A DNA stretch of 64,000 nucleotides, from assembly GCF_021088345.1 (NCBI RefSeq), contig NZ_CP088156.1:8051001-8115000 (forward strand), read 5' to 3'. The notes under the pieces were generated by a model, which was not told the origin of the DNA, did not search any database, and saw nothing but the letters and a program-made list of their open reading frames with translations. This document shows positions 17,206-26,585 of this stretch, piece after piece. This DNA is from Bradyrhizobium ontarionense. GTDB lineage: Bacteria > Pseudomonadota > Alphaproteobacteria > Rhizobiales > Xanthobacteraceae. The position numbers were made by a program, and so were the translations under genes. The first letter of the stretch is position 1. Each line of letters opens with the position of its first letter.

Positions 17206-17642
17206 AGACACACAAAACGGCAGGGCACCTCGGTGAGAGCAAGCAGAGCGGTCTACGAGCAGCCGGGCTTCACGTTCACGTAGCCATTCGGATTCCGAGG
17301 CGCTGAGGCTGGTCCAAGGGAGGCGACGAGTATGTCCGGTGTCTCGATGTCCTGAATACCCCGTCTCGCTTCGGTTGGCGGCGTTCAGCTGCATGTTCGG
17401 CTTGGCTTGTCGGTCGCTCCTCTGATATAGCTGGCGCCAATCCGGTCGGCTCAATCATTGGTCGGCCTCTGCGAAGCAGGGTCTCCTCGTCGAAGGAGTT
17501 TCCGCTTCGAACCCGATGTGCGTCCGGTCCTCGTCCTGAGAATTGATCGTGGGTGCGCATCGCGCGCGATGTCCAGGGTCGGTCGTCCAAGCTCTGCCTT
17601 GATCCGAACGCGTGGAGTCAAGGTTACAGGGGACTTGGTCGC
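17206..17642. other. 437-base spacer, no gene seen
   Basis: No open frame here has a recognisable domain or start signal. A reading that extends the next gene upstream by 30 residues is unlikely, since the added residues look like shadow sequence. No hairpin terminator with a T-run was found after the SGNH gene. Confidence 0.4.
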
Positions 17643-19607
17643 ATGAAACTGCAAAAGCACCGGTCGAAGCGCTTGCGCCACAGGCGGTTTGTTTATCTGG
17701 TCTTTGTCGTGGTTGGAGCGATCCTCAATCTGCTGCCCCGACGCATCGTGTTCCTTCTTCTCGTGATCGCCGACGTCGTGAGGGTTCCGCTCCGGGAGCG
17801 CTTGTATCAGGCGTATTTTCCCTATGTCACGTCTCGCCTCGTAGATCAGCCAGGGTTTCGTTTCTCGACCGCTCTCAGCCGATGCTTCCATGAAGCCTCA
17901 GCGCGCGTCTTGTCCAGCATTGGCGCTTACCGAGAAGTGGTTGGTGCTGTCCGCCGCGAAACGTTGTCGCTGGACGATACTGATATCAGATACGCACTGG
18001 TTCGATCGTTGTTCGAGCTGGGCGAGTTTACCGATGCACGAGAAGCCGCAGCCGGAGCGAGACCGGAAGAGCTCGCGACGGTCGTCGATCTGGCGTTCCA
18101 CAAGGCCATGGTCGACATGATCGCGGGTGACGAAGCTGGGGCTCTCGATGCGATGTATTGGGCCTGCCGAGGCAGCCCGAGTTTCTTCCGTCCTCATCAG
18201 AACATAGCGGCGCGGAACTCCAAGCATTATTTTCCCAACACTCTGGATGTGCTGTGCGGGGCTCCTGGCCGATTGTTCGACTTGTGCAACTTCACCGGCC
18301 AGCGGGTGACGCATGTCGGCTGCGGTGAGATCGGCATTCGGCTGTTTGAGCGTGCATTGGATGCGCAACGGGACCTCCGCAAATCGCCGCCGTCGCTGTC
18401 TGATGAGTTGAAGCGGCTGCTCGACAGGCTCGACGTGTCCTTGGAAGCCCTGCGGCTGATTCCGGAGGAGTGGGCCACCCAGATCGGTCATCTCGGCATG
18501 CTCGACATTCTGTTCCGCATGCGTGAGCTTGGCTGGTGGTCAGGTGAAGCGGTGATCGTGGTCCGTCCGGAGCTGATCGCCAACGCGATCTTCTTCAAGC
18601 TCTTTGAAGGGCTTGGTCGGATCGTGGTGATCGGTGAGACCATATCGGAACGCGTGGGCGAGGAATTGCTCTCCTTGCAGCGTTGGTATGGCCTGAACTT
18701 CAACGCGTTCCGTTTGCCGGATGGGCGGACTGTGGCTTGGCAGGAAGCGGGTGCGATCGCCATCGAACAATGGGAGCGTGAAGGAAGAGGGCATCCGCTG
18801 CGTGAAATCTATGATCGGACCGCAGCCGTTTCGAACGTCGCAGCGGAGCGCTTCGATGAGCTCCGGTCCAGGCATGGCCTGAAGCCCGACGACTGGTATG
18901 TCTGCCTGCACACGCGGGACGCGGCCCACTACTTCGAGTTCATGGGCACGGGGCAGACCCATCGCAACGCGCCGATCGAGACATCCCTGGATGCCATTCG
19001 TCTCATCACCTCGCGAGGCGGATGGGTCATCAAGCTCGGTGGACCGAATTCTCCCAAGCTTCCTGCCATGGAACGCACGATCGACTATGCGTTGAGCGAG
19101 TTCAGATCGGATCTGATGGACATTCACCTCATCCGCCATGCCCGCGCGTTCATCGGGACCACGTCGGGGTTGACGAATGTCGCCGTCAGCTTCGGAATCC
19201 CCTGTGCGATCGTGAATGCGATTACGACGGATGCCCAGCTGTGGAACGGGAATGTCCGCTTTGCCCTCAAGCCGGTCAGGCTGACGGATGGGACCATGTT
19301 GACGCAGCGGCAACTGACGACGGCGCCCTGGCGTTGGCGCGTGTTCGATGCGGCTGTGCTGGGCCGGAGCGGTGCTCATCCGGAGAACAACTCTGCGGAT
19401 GACATCCTGCGCACGGCGGAGGAAGTCTTGGCGGTTGCCGATGGCCGGACGGCTGAATTCGACGGCGGCCATGATGCCGACAGGCTGTTGTCACGCTGGC
19501 GACGTACGCTGGGATTGCCGTATTACTACGCCACAAGTCGTCCCAGTCTCGGTTTCCTCGCCCGTCACGAGAAGGATCTGCTGCGCGACACGGCTGAGGG
19601 CGACTGA
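17643..19607 (+). CDS. TIGR04372-type putative glycosyltransferase
   Basis: A 654-residue protein whose C-terminal half fits the TIGR04372 putative glycosyltransferase family: YVCLHTRDA, then HRNAPIETSLDAIRLI, GGWVIKLG, and a GTTSGLTNVAVSFGIP donor-site-like segment. The N terminus has a hydrophobic stretch (VYLVFVVVGAILNLLPRRIVFLLLVI), so it is probably attached to the inner membrane. The middle part (about residues 90-200) is helical and TPR-like. The ATG at 17643 is preferred over an upstream one at 17553. It lies 38 bases before asnB and may be co-transcribed. It probably adds a sugar in surface polysaccharide synthesis; donor and acceptor are unknown. Confidence 0.75.
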   Translation: MKLQKHRSKRLRHRRFVYLVFVVVGAILNLLPRRIVFLLLVIADVVRVPLRERLYQAYFPYVTSRLVDQPGFRFSTALSRCFHEASARVLSSIGAYREVVGAVRRETLSLDDTDIRYALVRSLFELGEFTDAREAAAGARPEELATVVDLAFHKAMVDMIAGDEAGALDAMYWACRGSPSFFRPHQNIAARNSKHYFPNTLDVLCGAPGRLFDLCNFTGQRVTHVGCGEIGIRLFERALDAQRDLRKSPPSLSDELKRLLDRLDVSLEALRLIPEEWATQIGHLGMLDILFRMRELGWWSGEAVIVVRPELIANAIFFKLFEGLGRIVVIGETISERVGEELLSLQRWYGLNFNAFRLPDGRTVAWQEAGAIAIEQWEREGRGHPLREIYDRTAAVSNVAAERFDELRSRHGLKPDDWYVCLHTRDAAHYFEFMGTGQTHRNAPIETSLDAIRLITSRGGWVIKLGGPNSPKLPAMERTIDYALSEFRSDLMDIHLIRHARAFIGTTSGLTNVAVSFGIPCAIVNAITTDAQLWNGNVRFALKPVRLTDGTMLTQRQLTTAPWRWRVFDAAVLGRSGAHPENNSADDILRTAEEVLAVADGRTAEFDGGHDADRLLSRWRRTLGLPYYYATSRPSLGFLARHEKDLLRDTAEGD

Positions 19608-19645
19608 GCCATGCGGGATCGCGACGGAGCATCGGAGGCGGCATC

Positions 19646-21616
19646 ATGTGCGGCATAACGGGACTGCTGTGTCCGGGTGGAGCTGATGATGGTCGACTGA
19701 GCGGCATCGTCGACCGGATGACCACGGCGCTGGCGCATCGTGGGCCCGATGCCTCGGGCATCTGGACCCAGGCGGCTGCCGGCATTGCGTTCGGCCACCG
19801 CCGTCTGGCGATCCTCGATCTCTCCGAGGCCGGCGCGCAGCCGATGCACAGCGTGTGCGGACGCTATACCGTCACCTTCAACGGTGAGATCTACAATCAT
19901 CTCGATGTCCGCGCCGAGCTGGAGGCATGCGGGGCGGCGCCGAACTGGCGCGGGCATTCCGACACCGAAACGTTGCTGGCCGCGGTCAGGCAATGGGGTG
20001 TCCAGCCGGCGCTTCAGCGGCTGATCGGCATGTTCGCCTTCGCGCTGTGGGACGCCGAGACGCGGCGGCTGACCCTGGCGCGCGACCGTTTCGGCGAGAA
20101 GCCGCTGTTCTATGGCTGGAGCGGCGCCGACCTTGTGTTCGGCTCGGAGCTGAAGGCGCTCGCCGCCCATCCCTCCTGGGCGCCTTCGCTCGATCGCGCG
20201 GCGCTGACCGCGTTCATGCGCTACTCCTATGTACCGGCGCCGGCCACGATCTGGAGCGGTGTGCGCAAGCTGCCAGCCGCGTCATTCGTGAGTGTTTCCG
20301 GCGACGCGGCGCCCGGCACCTGGCCGGAGCCGCAACCCTATTGGTCGCTGCGCGATCGTGTCGTCGCCGGCCAAGGCGACCGGATCAGCAATGATAGCGA
20401 CGCCATCGAACGGCTGGAGCAGTTGCTCGCGGTCGCCGTGAAGCGGCAGTGCCTTTCGGATGTGCCGCTCGGCGCGTTCCTGTCCGGCGGCATCGACTCC
20501 TCGACCATCGTCGCCTTGATGCAGGCGCAGGCCAGCCGGCCGGTCCGCACCTTCAGCATCGGCTTTGCCGAAGGCGGCTACAACGAGGCCGAGGACGCCC
20601 GCAGGGTTGCGCAGCATCTCGGCACGGATCACACCGAGCTTTATGTCGACGCGCGGACCGCCATGGACGTGATCCCGAAGCTGCCGCGCATCTACGACGA
20701 GCCGTTCGCCGACTCCTCTCAGATCCCGACCCATCTCGTGGCTCAGCTGGCGCGCCAGCACGTCACGGTGGCGCTGTCGGGTGACGCCGGTGACGAGCTG
20801 TTCGGCGGCTACAACAGGCATGTCTGGGGTGGCGCGCTGCAGGCGCGTCTCGGTCACCTGCCGATGCCGGTGCGGCGGGCGATCGGCGCCGTGCTCAGCG
20901 CGATCGCGCCGGAGCCGGCTGATACGATCATCACGGCGCTGCAGCCTGTGCTGCCGGCCCGGTTGAGGGTCCGGCACGCCGGCGATCAGGTTGCCAAGCT
21001 CGGCCGAATCATCGCCGCCGACGGTTTTGAGGGCCTCTACCGGACACTGTGCTCGATCGACCACGATCCGGCCAGGACCGTGGTGGCAGGCGAGGAGCGC
21101 CCGAGCTGGGCCGGAGACGAGATGCGGCGGCTGACCGTGCAGCTCGATCGGCTCGACCGCATGACCCTTGCGGATTCCCTGAGCTATCTGAGCGACGACA
21201 TCCTGCAGAAGGTCGATCGCGCGGCCATGGCTGTGGCGCTCGAAACACGCGTGCCCTTCCTCGACAAGGACGTCGTCGAATTCTCGACCAGGGTTCCCGC
21301 CGGCATGAAGGTGCGTGACGGCCGCGGCAAATGGCTGGTGCGGCAGGTGCTGTATCGCCACGTGCCGGCTGACATGATCGACCGGCCGAAGACCGGCTTC
21401 AGCATTCCGCTCGATGCCTGGCTGCGCGGGCCGCTGAAATCATGGGCCGCAGACTTGTTGTCTCCGGCGCGGCTGCAGCGGCAGGGCCTGTTCGATCCGG
21501 CACGGGTGACCCGCATGTTCGACGAGCATCTCAGCCGCCGCCACAATCATTCCTACTGGCTGTGGAACGTGCTGATGGCCGAGGCGTGGCACAACGAATG
21601 GGCGCCGGCCCGATAG
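19646..21616 (+). CDS. asnB: Asparagine synthase-type amidotransferase (glutamine-hydrolysing)
   Basis: A 656-residue two-domain protein. The N-terminal Ntn glutaminase begins MCGITGLL with the catalytic Cys2, and has RGPDASG and NGEIYNH. The ATP pyrophosphatase domain carries LSGGIDSS and the ALSGDAGDELFGGYNRH segment. The start has GGAGG upstream. In polysaccharide loci such AsnB proteins often amidate uronic acids or other acids rather than make asparagine for growth. The flanking TIGR04372 glycosyltransferase and uronate-forming enzymes fit that, but ordinary asparagine synthesis cannot be excluded. It ends one base before the end of the convergent flippase-like gene. Confidence 0.9.
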   Translation: MCGITGLLCPGGADDGRLSGIVDRMTTALAHRGPDASGIWTQAAAGIAFGHRRLAILDLSEAGAQPMHSVCGRYTVTFNGEIYNHLDVRAELEACGAAPNWRGHSDTETLLAAVRQWGVQPALQRLIGMFAFALWDAETRRLTLARDRFGEKPLFYGWSGADLVFGSELKALAAHPSWAPSLDRAALTAFMRYSYVPAPATIWSGVRKLPAASFVSVSGDAAPGTWPEPQPYWSLRDRVVAGQGDRISNDSDAIERLEQLLAVAVKRQCLSDVPLGAFLSGGIDSSTIVALMQAQASRPVRTFSIGFAEGGYNEAEDARRVAQHLGTDHTELYVDARTAMDVIPKLPRIYDEPFADSSQIPTHLVAQLARQHVTVALSGDAGDELFGGYNRHVWGGALQARLGHLPMPVRRAIGAVLSAIAPEPADTIITALQPVLPARLRVRHAGDQVAKLGRIIAADGFEGLYRTLCSIDHDPARTVVAGEERPSWAGDEMRRLTVQLDRLDRMTLADSLSYLSDDILQKVDRAAMAVALETRVPFLDKDVVEFSTRVPAGMKVRDGRGKWLVRQVLYRHVPADMIDRPKTGFSIPLDAWLRGPLKSWAADLLSPARLQRQGLFDPARVTRMFDEHLSRRHNHSYWLWNVLMAEAWHNEWAPAR

Positions 21617-21617
21617 C

Positions 21618-22580
21618 TCAATCTTCCACCGTCGCGGGAACGGTCATCTTGCCTGCGCTCTTTTCGGCGCTGAGAATCCAGACCAGGCCGCCCATGCCGC
21701 CGACGATGAAATAGACCGCGCCGAACAGGATCGAGACCACCGTTCCGTCGGCCGGCGCCAGCCCGGCATAGCCGAACGCGACCATCATGGTGGCCTCGCG
21801 CACGCCCCAGCCGGCGATCGAGATCGGCAGCATGGTGATCAGCATGATCGGCGGCGTCAGCAGGAACAGCTGCTCGAAGGCGGCAGGGGCCGCGATCGAG
21901 CGCACGGCGCACCAGGCGATGACGACGGCGAGCACGTGGATCGAGAGCGATAGCGCCGCGATCTTGGCGGCGGTGGTCCTGCCGAAGATCACCTTGCTCG
22001 CGATCACCGAGCACGCATAGACGTGGCGCGTCGGCCACCACGCCTTCATCCAGGCGGCGGGCAGATAGCCCATCGTGAGAAAGCCGACGCCGGCCGCCAG
22101 CGCCGCCGCGTCGACCGCCACCAGCGCGAGCCGCCCGTGCTCGTCTGCGATCATGCCATAGCTCCACGGCAGGCTGGCGACGATGATCAGCGCCAGCGCA
22201 ATGAAGCCGACGGCGCGGTCGGTCAGGATCGAGTAGCTGGCCGCGCGCCAGCCGGCGCCGGTGCGGCCGATGAGCCACAGCCGCACGGCATCTCCACCGA
22301 TCGAGGAGGGCAGCGTCTGGTTGAAGAAGGAGCCGATCATGTTGTAGCGGAACGCCTGCAGGTCGGTCAGCGGGGCGCCGCAGAGTGCGGAGATCTCGCG
22401 CCAGCGCAGGGCGCCGATGAAGATCTGCAACAGCGTGATGGCAACCGCCAGCACGATCCAGCCGATGCTGATCTGGCTGAGCCGTTCGCGGATCGCTGCA
22501 AAGTTGATCCCGCGCAGCGCGAGATAGAGCAGGGCGAGCGACACCGCGATCCGGAGGAGAAGAATCAAAAACGCACGCAT
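21618..22580 (-). CDS. Lysylphosphatidylglycerol synthase/AglD-like membrane protein (UPF0104)
   Basis: A 320-residue polytopic membrane protein of the LPG synthase transmembrane/UPF0104 family. It has the conserved segments FNQTLPSSIGGDAVR and LPISIAGWGVREATMV-like (LPISIAGWGVREATMM). Relatives include flippase-like and glycosylation-associated proteins in polysaccharide loci. The ATG at 22580 is chosen because the longer reading adds a charged, non-hydrophobic stretch. The gene is convergent with asnB with no spacer. Its role, perhaps in lipid-linked sugar transport, is not established for this family. Confidence 0.85.
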   Translation of the reverse strand: MRAFLILLLRIAVSLALLYLALRGINFAAIRERLSQISIGWIVLAVAITLLQIFIGALRWREISALCGAPLTDLQAFRYNMIGSFFNQTLPSSIGGDAVRLWLIGRTGAGWRAASYSILTDRAVGFIALALIIVASLPWSYGMIADEHGRLALVAVDAAALAAGVGFLTMGYLPAAWMKAWWPTRHVYACSVIASKVIFGRTTAAKIAALSLSIHVLAVVIAWCAVRSIAAPAAFEQLFLLTPPIMLITMLPISIAGWGVREATMMVAFGYAGLAPADGTVVSILFGAVYFIVGGMGGLVWILSAEKSAGKMTVPATVED

Positions 22581-22780
22581 GCCAGGTCGGCTTCGCTCTC
22601 GATTTGAAACGGTCCAAGCCGAGTGCGAGACGCGCAACTCCCCGTCCTGGCAAGATGACCGGACCTCTGACCGGGCGCACGCCGTCGCGGCGACCGACCC
22701 CTTGCAGTCCTGATGCCCCGGTGGCTAAACAGTCGCAGGGGTGGCGTCAATGGCCTCCGAAACGACCGGAATATCAATTT

Positions 22781-24064
22781 ATGTCTCATGGCCGGAAGAT
22801 TGCGGTAATAGGCCTTGGTTATGTCGGCCTGCCGGTCGCGGCTGCGTTCGCACGCGCGGGCTGTCCTGCCTTGGGATTTGACATCGATTCAGGACGGGTC
22901 GCCGAGCTGAGGGACGGAAAGGACCGGACCTGCGAGGTCGACACGGTCGATCTCAGGCGCCCGGGCCTGCGCTTCACCAGCGAGCCTGGTGACATGTCCA
23001 CGGCCGATTTCTTCATCGTCACCGTTCCGACTCCGATCGACAGCGCGCGCCGACCTGACCTGAGCGCCATGCTGGCCGCGACGCGCACGGTGGGCGCGGT
23101 GCTGAAGCGCGGCGACATCGTGGTCTATGAGTCCACCGTGTACCCGGGCGCCGTGGAAGAAGACTGCGTCCCGCTGCTGGAAAGCTGCTCGGGGCTGAAG
23201 GCGGGCCGCGACTTCAACGTCGGCTATTCGCCGGAGCGCATCAATCCCGGCGACAAGACGCATCGTTTCGAGACCATCACCAAGGTCGTCTCGGCGCAAA
23301 ATTCGGAAACGCTGCAGATCGTCGCCGACGTCTACGGATCGGTGGTCACGGCAGGGATCCATCGCGCGCCCTCGATCAAGGTGGCCGAAGCCGCGAAGGT
23401 GATCGAGAACACCCAGCGCGATCTCAACATCGCCTTCATGAACGAGCTCTCGCTGATCTTCCAGGCGCTCGAGATCGATACCGGCGATGTGCTGGCGGCG
23501 GCGGCAACCAAATGGAACTTCCTGCCGTTCACGCCCGGGCTGGTCGGCGGGCACTGCATCGGCGTCGATCCCTATTACCTCACCTATCGCGCCGAAAAGG
23601 CCGGCTATCATCCCGAGGTCATCCTGGCGGGACGTCGCATCAATGACGAAATGGGCCGGCGGATCGCGCGCGAATGCATCCGCGGGCTGCTGAAGCGCAG
23701 GGGACGCAGCGGCGTCGTCACCATCCTCGGCATGACCTTCAAGGAAAACGTGCCGGACATCCGCAACTCGCGCGTGATCGACATCATCAGCGAATTGCAG
23801 TCGTTCGGCGTCGAGGTGCAGGTCGCCGATCCCCTGGCCGATGCCGCGGCCGTTCACGAGGAATATGGCATCGGCCTCACGGCGATGGCAGCGCTGCGTC
23901 CAGCCGATGCGGTCGTGCTCGCCGTTTCGCACGATGAGTATCTCACCGGAGGCTGGCCTCTGGTGCAGGGCCTGCTGCGCGAGGAGAGCGGCCTCGTGCT
24001 CGACGTCAAGATGAAGCTCGACCGCGCGAGCAAACCGGACGCCATCGAACTGTGGCGACCCTGA
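22781..24064 (+). CDS. UDP-sugar 6-dehydrogenase (WbpO/TviB-like nucleotide sugar dehydrogenase)
   Basis: A 427-residue UDP-glucose/GDP-mannose dehydrogenase-family protein. It has IAVIGLGYVGLP at the N terminus, ESTVYPGAVEEDC, the GYSPERINPGD segment, and the catalytic-cysteine motif LVGGHCIGVDPYYLTY. The length and motifs fit UDP-N-acetylgalactosamine/mannosamine dehydrogenases such as TviB and WbpO, which oxidise C6 to a uronic acid with two NAD+. The ATG at 22781 is used; the upstream extension is unlike protein. It leads a tight plus-strand run with the epimerase 10 bases downstream. Exact UDP-sugar substrate is uncertain. Confidence 0.92.
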   Translation: MSHGRKIAVIGLGYVGLPVAAAFARAGCPALGFDIDSGRVAELRDGKDRTCEVDTVDLRRPGLRFTSEPGDMSTADFFIVTVPTPIDSARRPDLSAMLAATRTVGAVLKRGDIVVYESTVYPGAVEEDCVPLLESCSGLKAGRDFNVGYSPERINPGDKTHRFETITKVVSAQNSETLQIVADVYGSVVTAGIHRAPSIKVAEAAKVIENTQRDLNIAFMNELSLIFQALEIDTGDVLAAAATKWNFLPFTPGLVGGHCIGVDPYYLTYRAEKAGYHPEVILAGRRINDEMGRRIARECIRGLLKRRGRSGVVTILGMTFKENVPDIRNSRVIDIISELQSFGVEVQVADPLADAAAVHEEYGIGLTAMAALRPADAVVLAVSHDEYLTGGWPLVQGLLREESGLVLDVKMKLDRASKPDAIELWRP

Positions 24065-24074
24065 CGGAGCGACC

Positions 24075-25091
24075 ATGGCAGACAACCCGATCCTCGTGAC
24101 TGGCGCGGCCGGCTTCATCGGCTTTCATCTGACGCAGCGGCTGCTTGCCGAGGGACGCCAGGTCGTCGGCATCGACAACCTCAACAGTTACTACGATCCG
24201 AGACTGAAGGAAGCGCGTCTCGACATTCTGAAGACGCAGCCCGGATTCACCTTCCACAAACTGGATCTGGTCGATCGCGCCGGCATCAAGGCGCTGTTCG
24301 CCCAGCATCGCTTTCCCGCGGTGGTGCATCTCGCCGCCCAGGCGGGCGTGCGCTACTCGCTGGAAAATCCGCACGCCTATGTCGATGCCAATCTCGAAGG
24401 CTTCATCAACGTGCTCGAAGGCTGCCGGCACCACGGCTGCGAGCATCTGCTGTTCGCCTCGTCCTCGTCGGTCTACGGCGCCAACACCAAGCTGCCGTTC
24501 TCGGTCAGGGACAATGTCGATCATCCGATCAGCCTCTATGCGGCGAGCAAGAAGGCGAACGAGCTGATGGCGCATTCCTACAGCCATCTGTACCGGCTGC
24601 CGGCCACCGGCCTGCGCTTCTTTACCGTCTACGGCCCGTGGGGCCGGCCCGACATGGCGATGTTCATCTTCGCCAAGGCCATTTTGGCGGGGCAGCCGGT
24701 CAAGCTGTTCAATCATGGCAAGATGCAGCGCGATTTTACCTATGTCGATGACATCGTGCAGGCCATCGTCCGCCTGATCGGCCGCCCGCCGGCAGGTAAT
24801 CCGAACTGGGACGGAAATAAGCCGGACCCGTCGAGCAGCCGGGCACCCTGGCGGATTTACAATATCGGCAACAATCACCCCGAACAGCTGACCGACGTGA
24901 TATCGCTGCTGGAGAAGGAGTTCGGGCGGCCGGCCATCAAGGAGATGCTGCCGATGCAGCCCGGGGACGTCGAAGCGACCTATGCGGACGTGAGCGATCT
25001 CGAGCGTGACATCGGCTTTCGGCCGGCAACCGCGATCGCCGACGGTATCGCGCGGTTCGCGCGCTGGTATCGCGACTATCATCGGATTTGA
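24075..25091 (+). CDS. UDP-glucuronate 4-epimerase-like SDR
   Basis: A 338-residue extended SDR with an intact VTGAAGFIGFH loop, SSSSVYG, and the YAASKKANE catalytic Tyr/Lys. HLAAQAGVRYSLENP and GRPDMAMFIFAKAIL are typical of UDP-glucuronate 4-epimerases (LpsL/Cap1J type), which interconvert UDP-GlcA and UDP-GalA. It lies between the nucleotide-sugar dehydrogenase and ManC with spacers of about 10 bases, so it is in one operon with them. It probably supplies an epimerised uronic acid precursor for the polysaccharide. A 4-epimerase acting on an N-acetylated uronate is an alternative. Confidence 0.9.
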   Translation: MADNPILVTGAAGFIGFHLTQRLLAEGRQVVGIDNLNSYYDPRLKEARLDILKTQPGFTFHKLDLVDRAGIKALFAQHRFPAVVHLAAQAGVRYSLENPHAYVDANLEGFINVLEGCRHHGCEHLLFASSSSVYGANTKLPFSVRDNVDHPISLYAASKKANELMAHSYSHLYRLPATGLRFFTVYGPWGRPDMAMFIFAKAILAGQPVKLFNHGKMQRDFTYVDDIVQAIVRLIGRPPAGNPNWDGNKPDPSSSRAPWRIYNIGNNHPEQLTDVISLLEKEFGRPAIKEMLPMQPGDVEATYADVSDLERDIGFRPATAIADGIARFARWYRDYHRI

Positions 25092-25103
25092 GGGCCTCAT
25101 TTC

Positions 25104-26516
25104 ATGACCGGACGCATCATTCCTCTCATCATGTGTGGCGGCGCCGGAACCCGGCTCTGGCCGGCATCGCGCGAGGTCCGGCCGAAGCAGTTTCTGCCGC
25201 TGTTCGGCGCCCGTTCCACCTTCCAGGACACGCTGCTGCGTGTGTCGGATGCCGATCTGTTCGAGCGGCCGATCATCATCACCAACATGGCCTATCGCTT
25301 CATGGTGCTGGAGCAGCTGGCCGAAATCGGCATCGAGGCCGACGTGCTGCTGGAGCCGATGCGACGCGACTCCGGACCTGCGATCGCGGCCGGCGCTGCC
25401 TTTGCGCAGTCGCGCGATCAGGACGCGGTGGTGCTGGCGCTCGCCGCCGACCATGTCGTGCGTGATACCGCGGCCTTCCTCGACGCCTGCCGCGCCGGAC
25501 TGACTGCCGCCGAGAGCGGGCGCATCGTCACCTTCGGCGTCAAGCCGGAACGTGCCGCCACCGAGTACGGCTATATCAGCCCGGGCTCGCCGGTATCCGG
25601 AGAGGTGCGGGCCGTCGCGAAATTCGTCGAGAAGCCGGATCAGCCGACTGCCGAGCGCTACATCCGCGAGGGCTATCTCTGGAACAGCGGCAACTTCATG
25701 TTCCGGGCCGGCGTCCTGCTCGACGAATACCGCAAGTATGATGCCGGCAGTGTGCAGACGGTGGCCGATGCGGTGACCAGGGCCGGGCGAGACCTCAGCT
25801 TCATCATCCTGGACTCCGACTCCTTCGCGGCGGCAAAGCCGATCTCGATCGACTACGCCGTGATGGAGAAGACCGAGCGCGCCGCCGTTGCGCCGGTGTC
25901 GTGCGGCTGGTCGGACGTCGGCTCCTGGCACGCGGTCTGGGAGCTGTCCGACAAGGACGCGCAGGGCAATGCCGCGCGCGGTATCGCAGTGTTCGAGGAT
26001 TCCCGCAACTGCAACGTGGTCACCGACAAGGCGCTGGTCGCGCTCGAGGGCGTGGATGATCTCGTCGTGGTGGCTGCGCAGGATGCGATCCTGGTGTCGC
26101 GCCAGCGCGATGCCAATGGACTGAAGCGGCTGGTCGCGAGGTTGAAGACGGTCGCTCCGGAAGTCACCGAGGCTCACATCAAGGTGCATCGCCCCTGGGG
26201 CAGCTATCAGTCGGTCGACAATGGCGAACGGCACCAGGTCAAGCGCATCGTCGTCAAGCCGGGCCAGCGGCTGTCGCTGCAGAAGCACTATCACCGGTCC
26301 GAGCACTGGATCGTGGTGCGCGGGGCGGCGCGGGTCACCGTGAACGAGACCGTCAAGACCGTGCACGAAAACGAATCGATCTACATCCCGATGGGCGCGG
26401 TGCATCGGCTGGAGAACCCGGGCAAGATTCTCCTGGAGCTCATCGAGGTCCAGACCGGCTCGTATCTCGGCGAGGACGACATCATCCGGATCGAGGATGA
26501 TTACCGCCGCGAGTAG
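25104..26516 (+). CDS. manC: Mannose-1-phosphate guanylyltransferase/mannose-6-phosphate isomerase
   Basis: A 470-residue bifunctional enzyme. The N-terminal GDP-mannose pyrophosphorylase has the signature GGAGTRLWPASRE and the FVEKPD segment. The C-terminal type II phosphomannose isomerase cupin has RPWGSYQ and QKHYHRSEHWIVV. The length is typical of ManC/AlgA/XanB (about 470-480). It makes GDP-mannose from fructose 6-phosphate-derived mannose phosphate. It is the third gene of the run from 22781, followed 69 bases later by the first of three TPR-GT41 genes. GDP-mannose or a derivative is therefore a likely building block of the local glycan. Confidence 0.95.
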   Translation: MTGRIIPLIMCGGAGTRLWPASREVRPKQFLPLFGARSTFQDTLLRVSDADLFERPIIITNMAYRFMVLEQLAEIGIEADVLLEPMRRDSGPAIAAGAAFAQSRDQDAVVLALAADHVVRDTAAFLDACRAGLTAAESGRIVTFGVKPERAATEYGYISPGSPVSGEVRAVAKFVEKPDQPTAERYIREGYLWNSGNFMFRAGVLLDEYRKYDAGSVQTVADAVTRAGRDLSFIILDSDSFAAAKPISIDYAVMEKTERAAVAPVSCGWSDVGSWHAVWELSDKDAQGNAARGIAVFEDSRNCNVVTDKALVALEGVDDLVVVAAQDAILVSRQRDANGLKRLVARLKTVAPEVTEAHIKVHRPWGSYQSVDNGERHQVKRIVVKPGQRLSLQKHYHRSEHWIVVRGAARVTVNETVKTVHENESIYIPMGAVHRLENPGKILLELIEVQTGSYLGEDDIIRIEDDYRRE

Positions 26517-26526
26517 GGCGGTGTAT

Positions 26527-26547
26527 CGCCTCGAATCACGCGAGGCG
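26527..26547. other. Hairpin between manC and the first TPR-GT41 gene
   Basis: CGCCTCG, seven bases, CGAGGCG forms a perfect 7-base-pair stem 11 bases after the manC stop. No T-run follows, so it is not a clear intrinsic terminator. It could stabilise the manC transcript end or modulate read-through into the next gene. Confidence 0.4.
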
Positions 26548-26574
26548 TGCTAGATAGCCCCGGAGTCCTCCGCC

Positions 26575-26580
26575 GGAGAG
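26575..26580 (+). promoter_or_regulatory. Ribosome binding site for the TTG start of TPR-GT41 copy 1
   Basis: GGAGAG lies five bases before the TTG at 26586. The residues after the TTG (QSTIGSRAFQNAR) align with the N termini of the two downstream paralogues, which supports this start over the upstream frame extension. Confidence 0.6.
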
Positions 26581-26585
26581 CATCC

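Noticed and set aside
26527..26547. A terminator after manC
   Set aside because: The stem is good but no T-run follows, so read-through into the next gene is likely.
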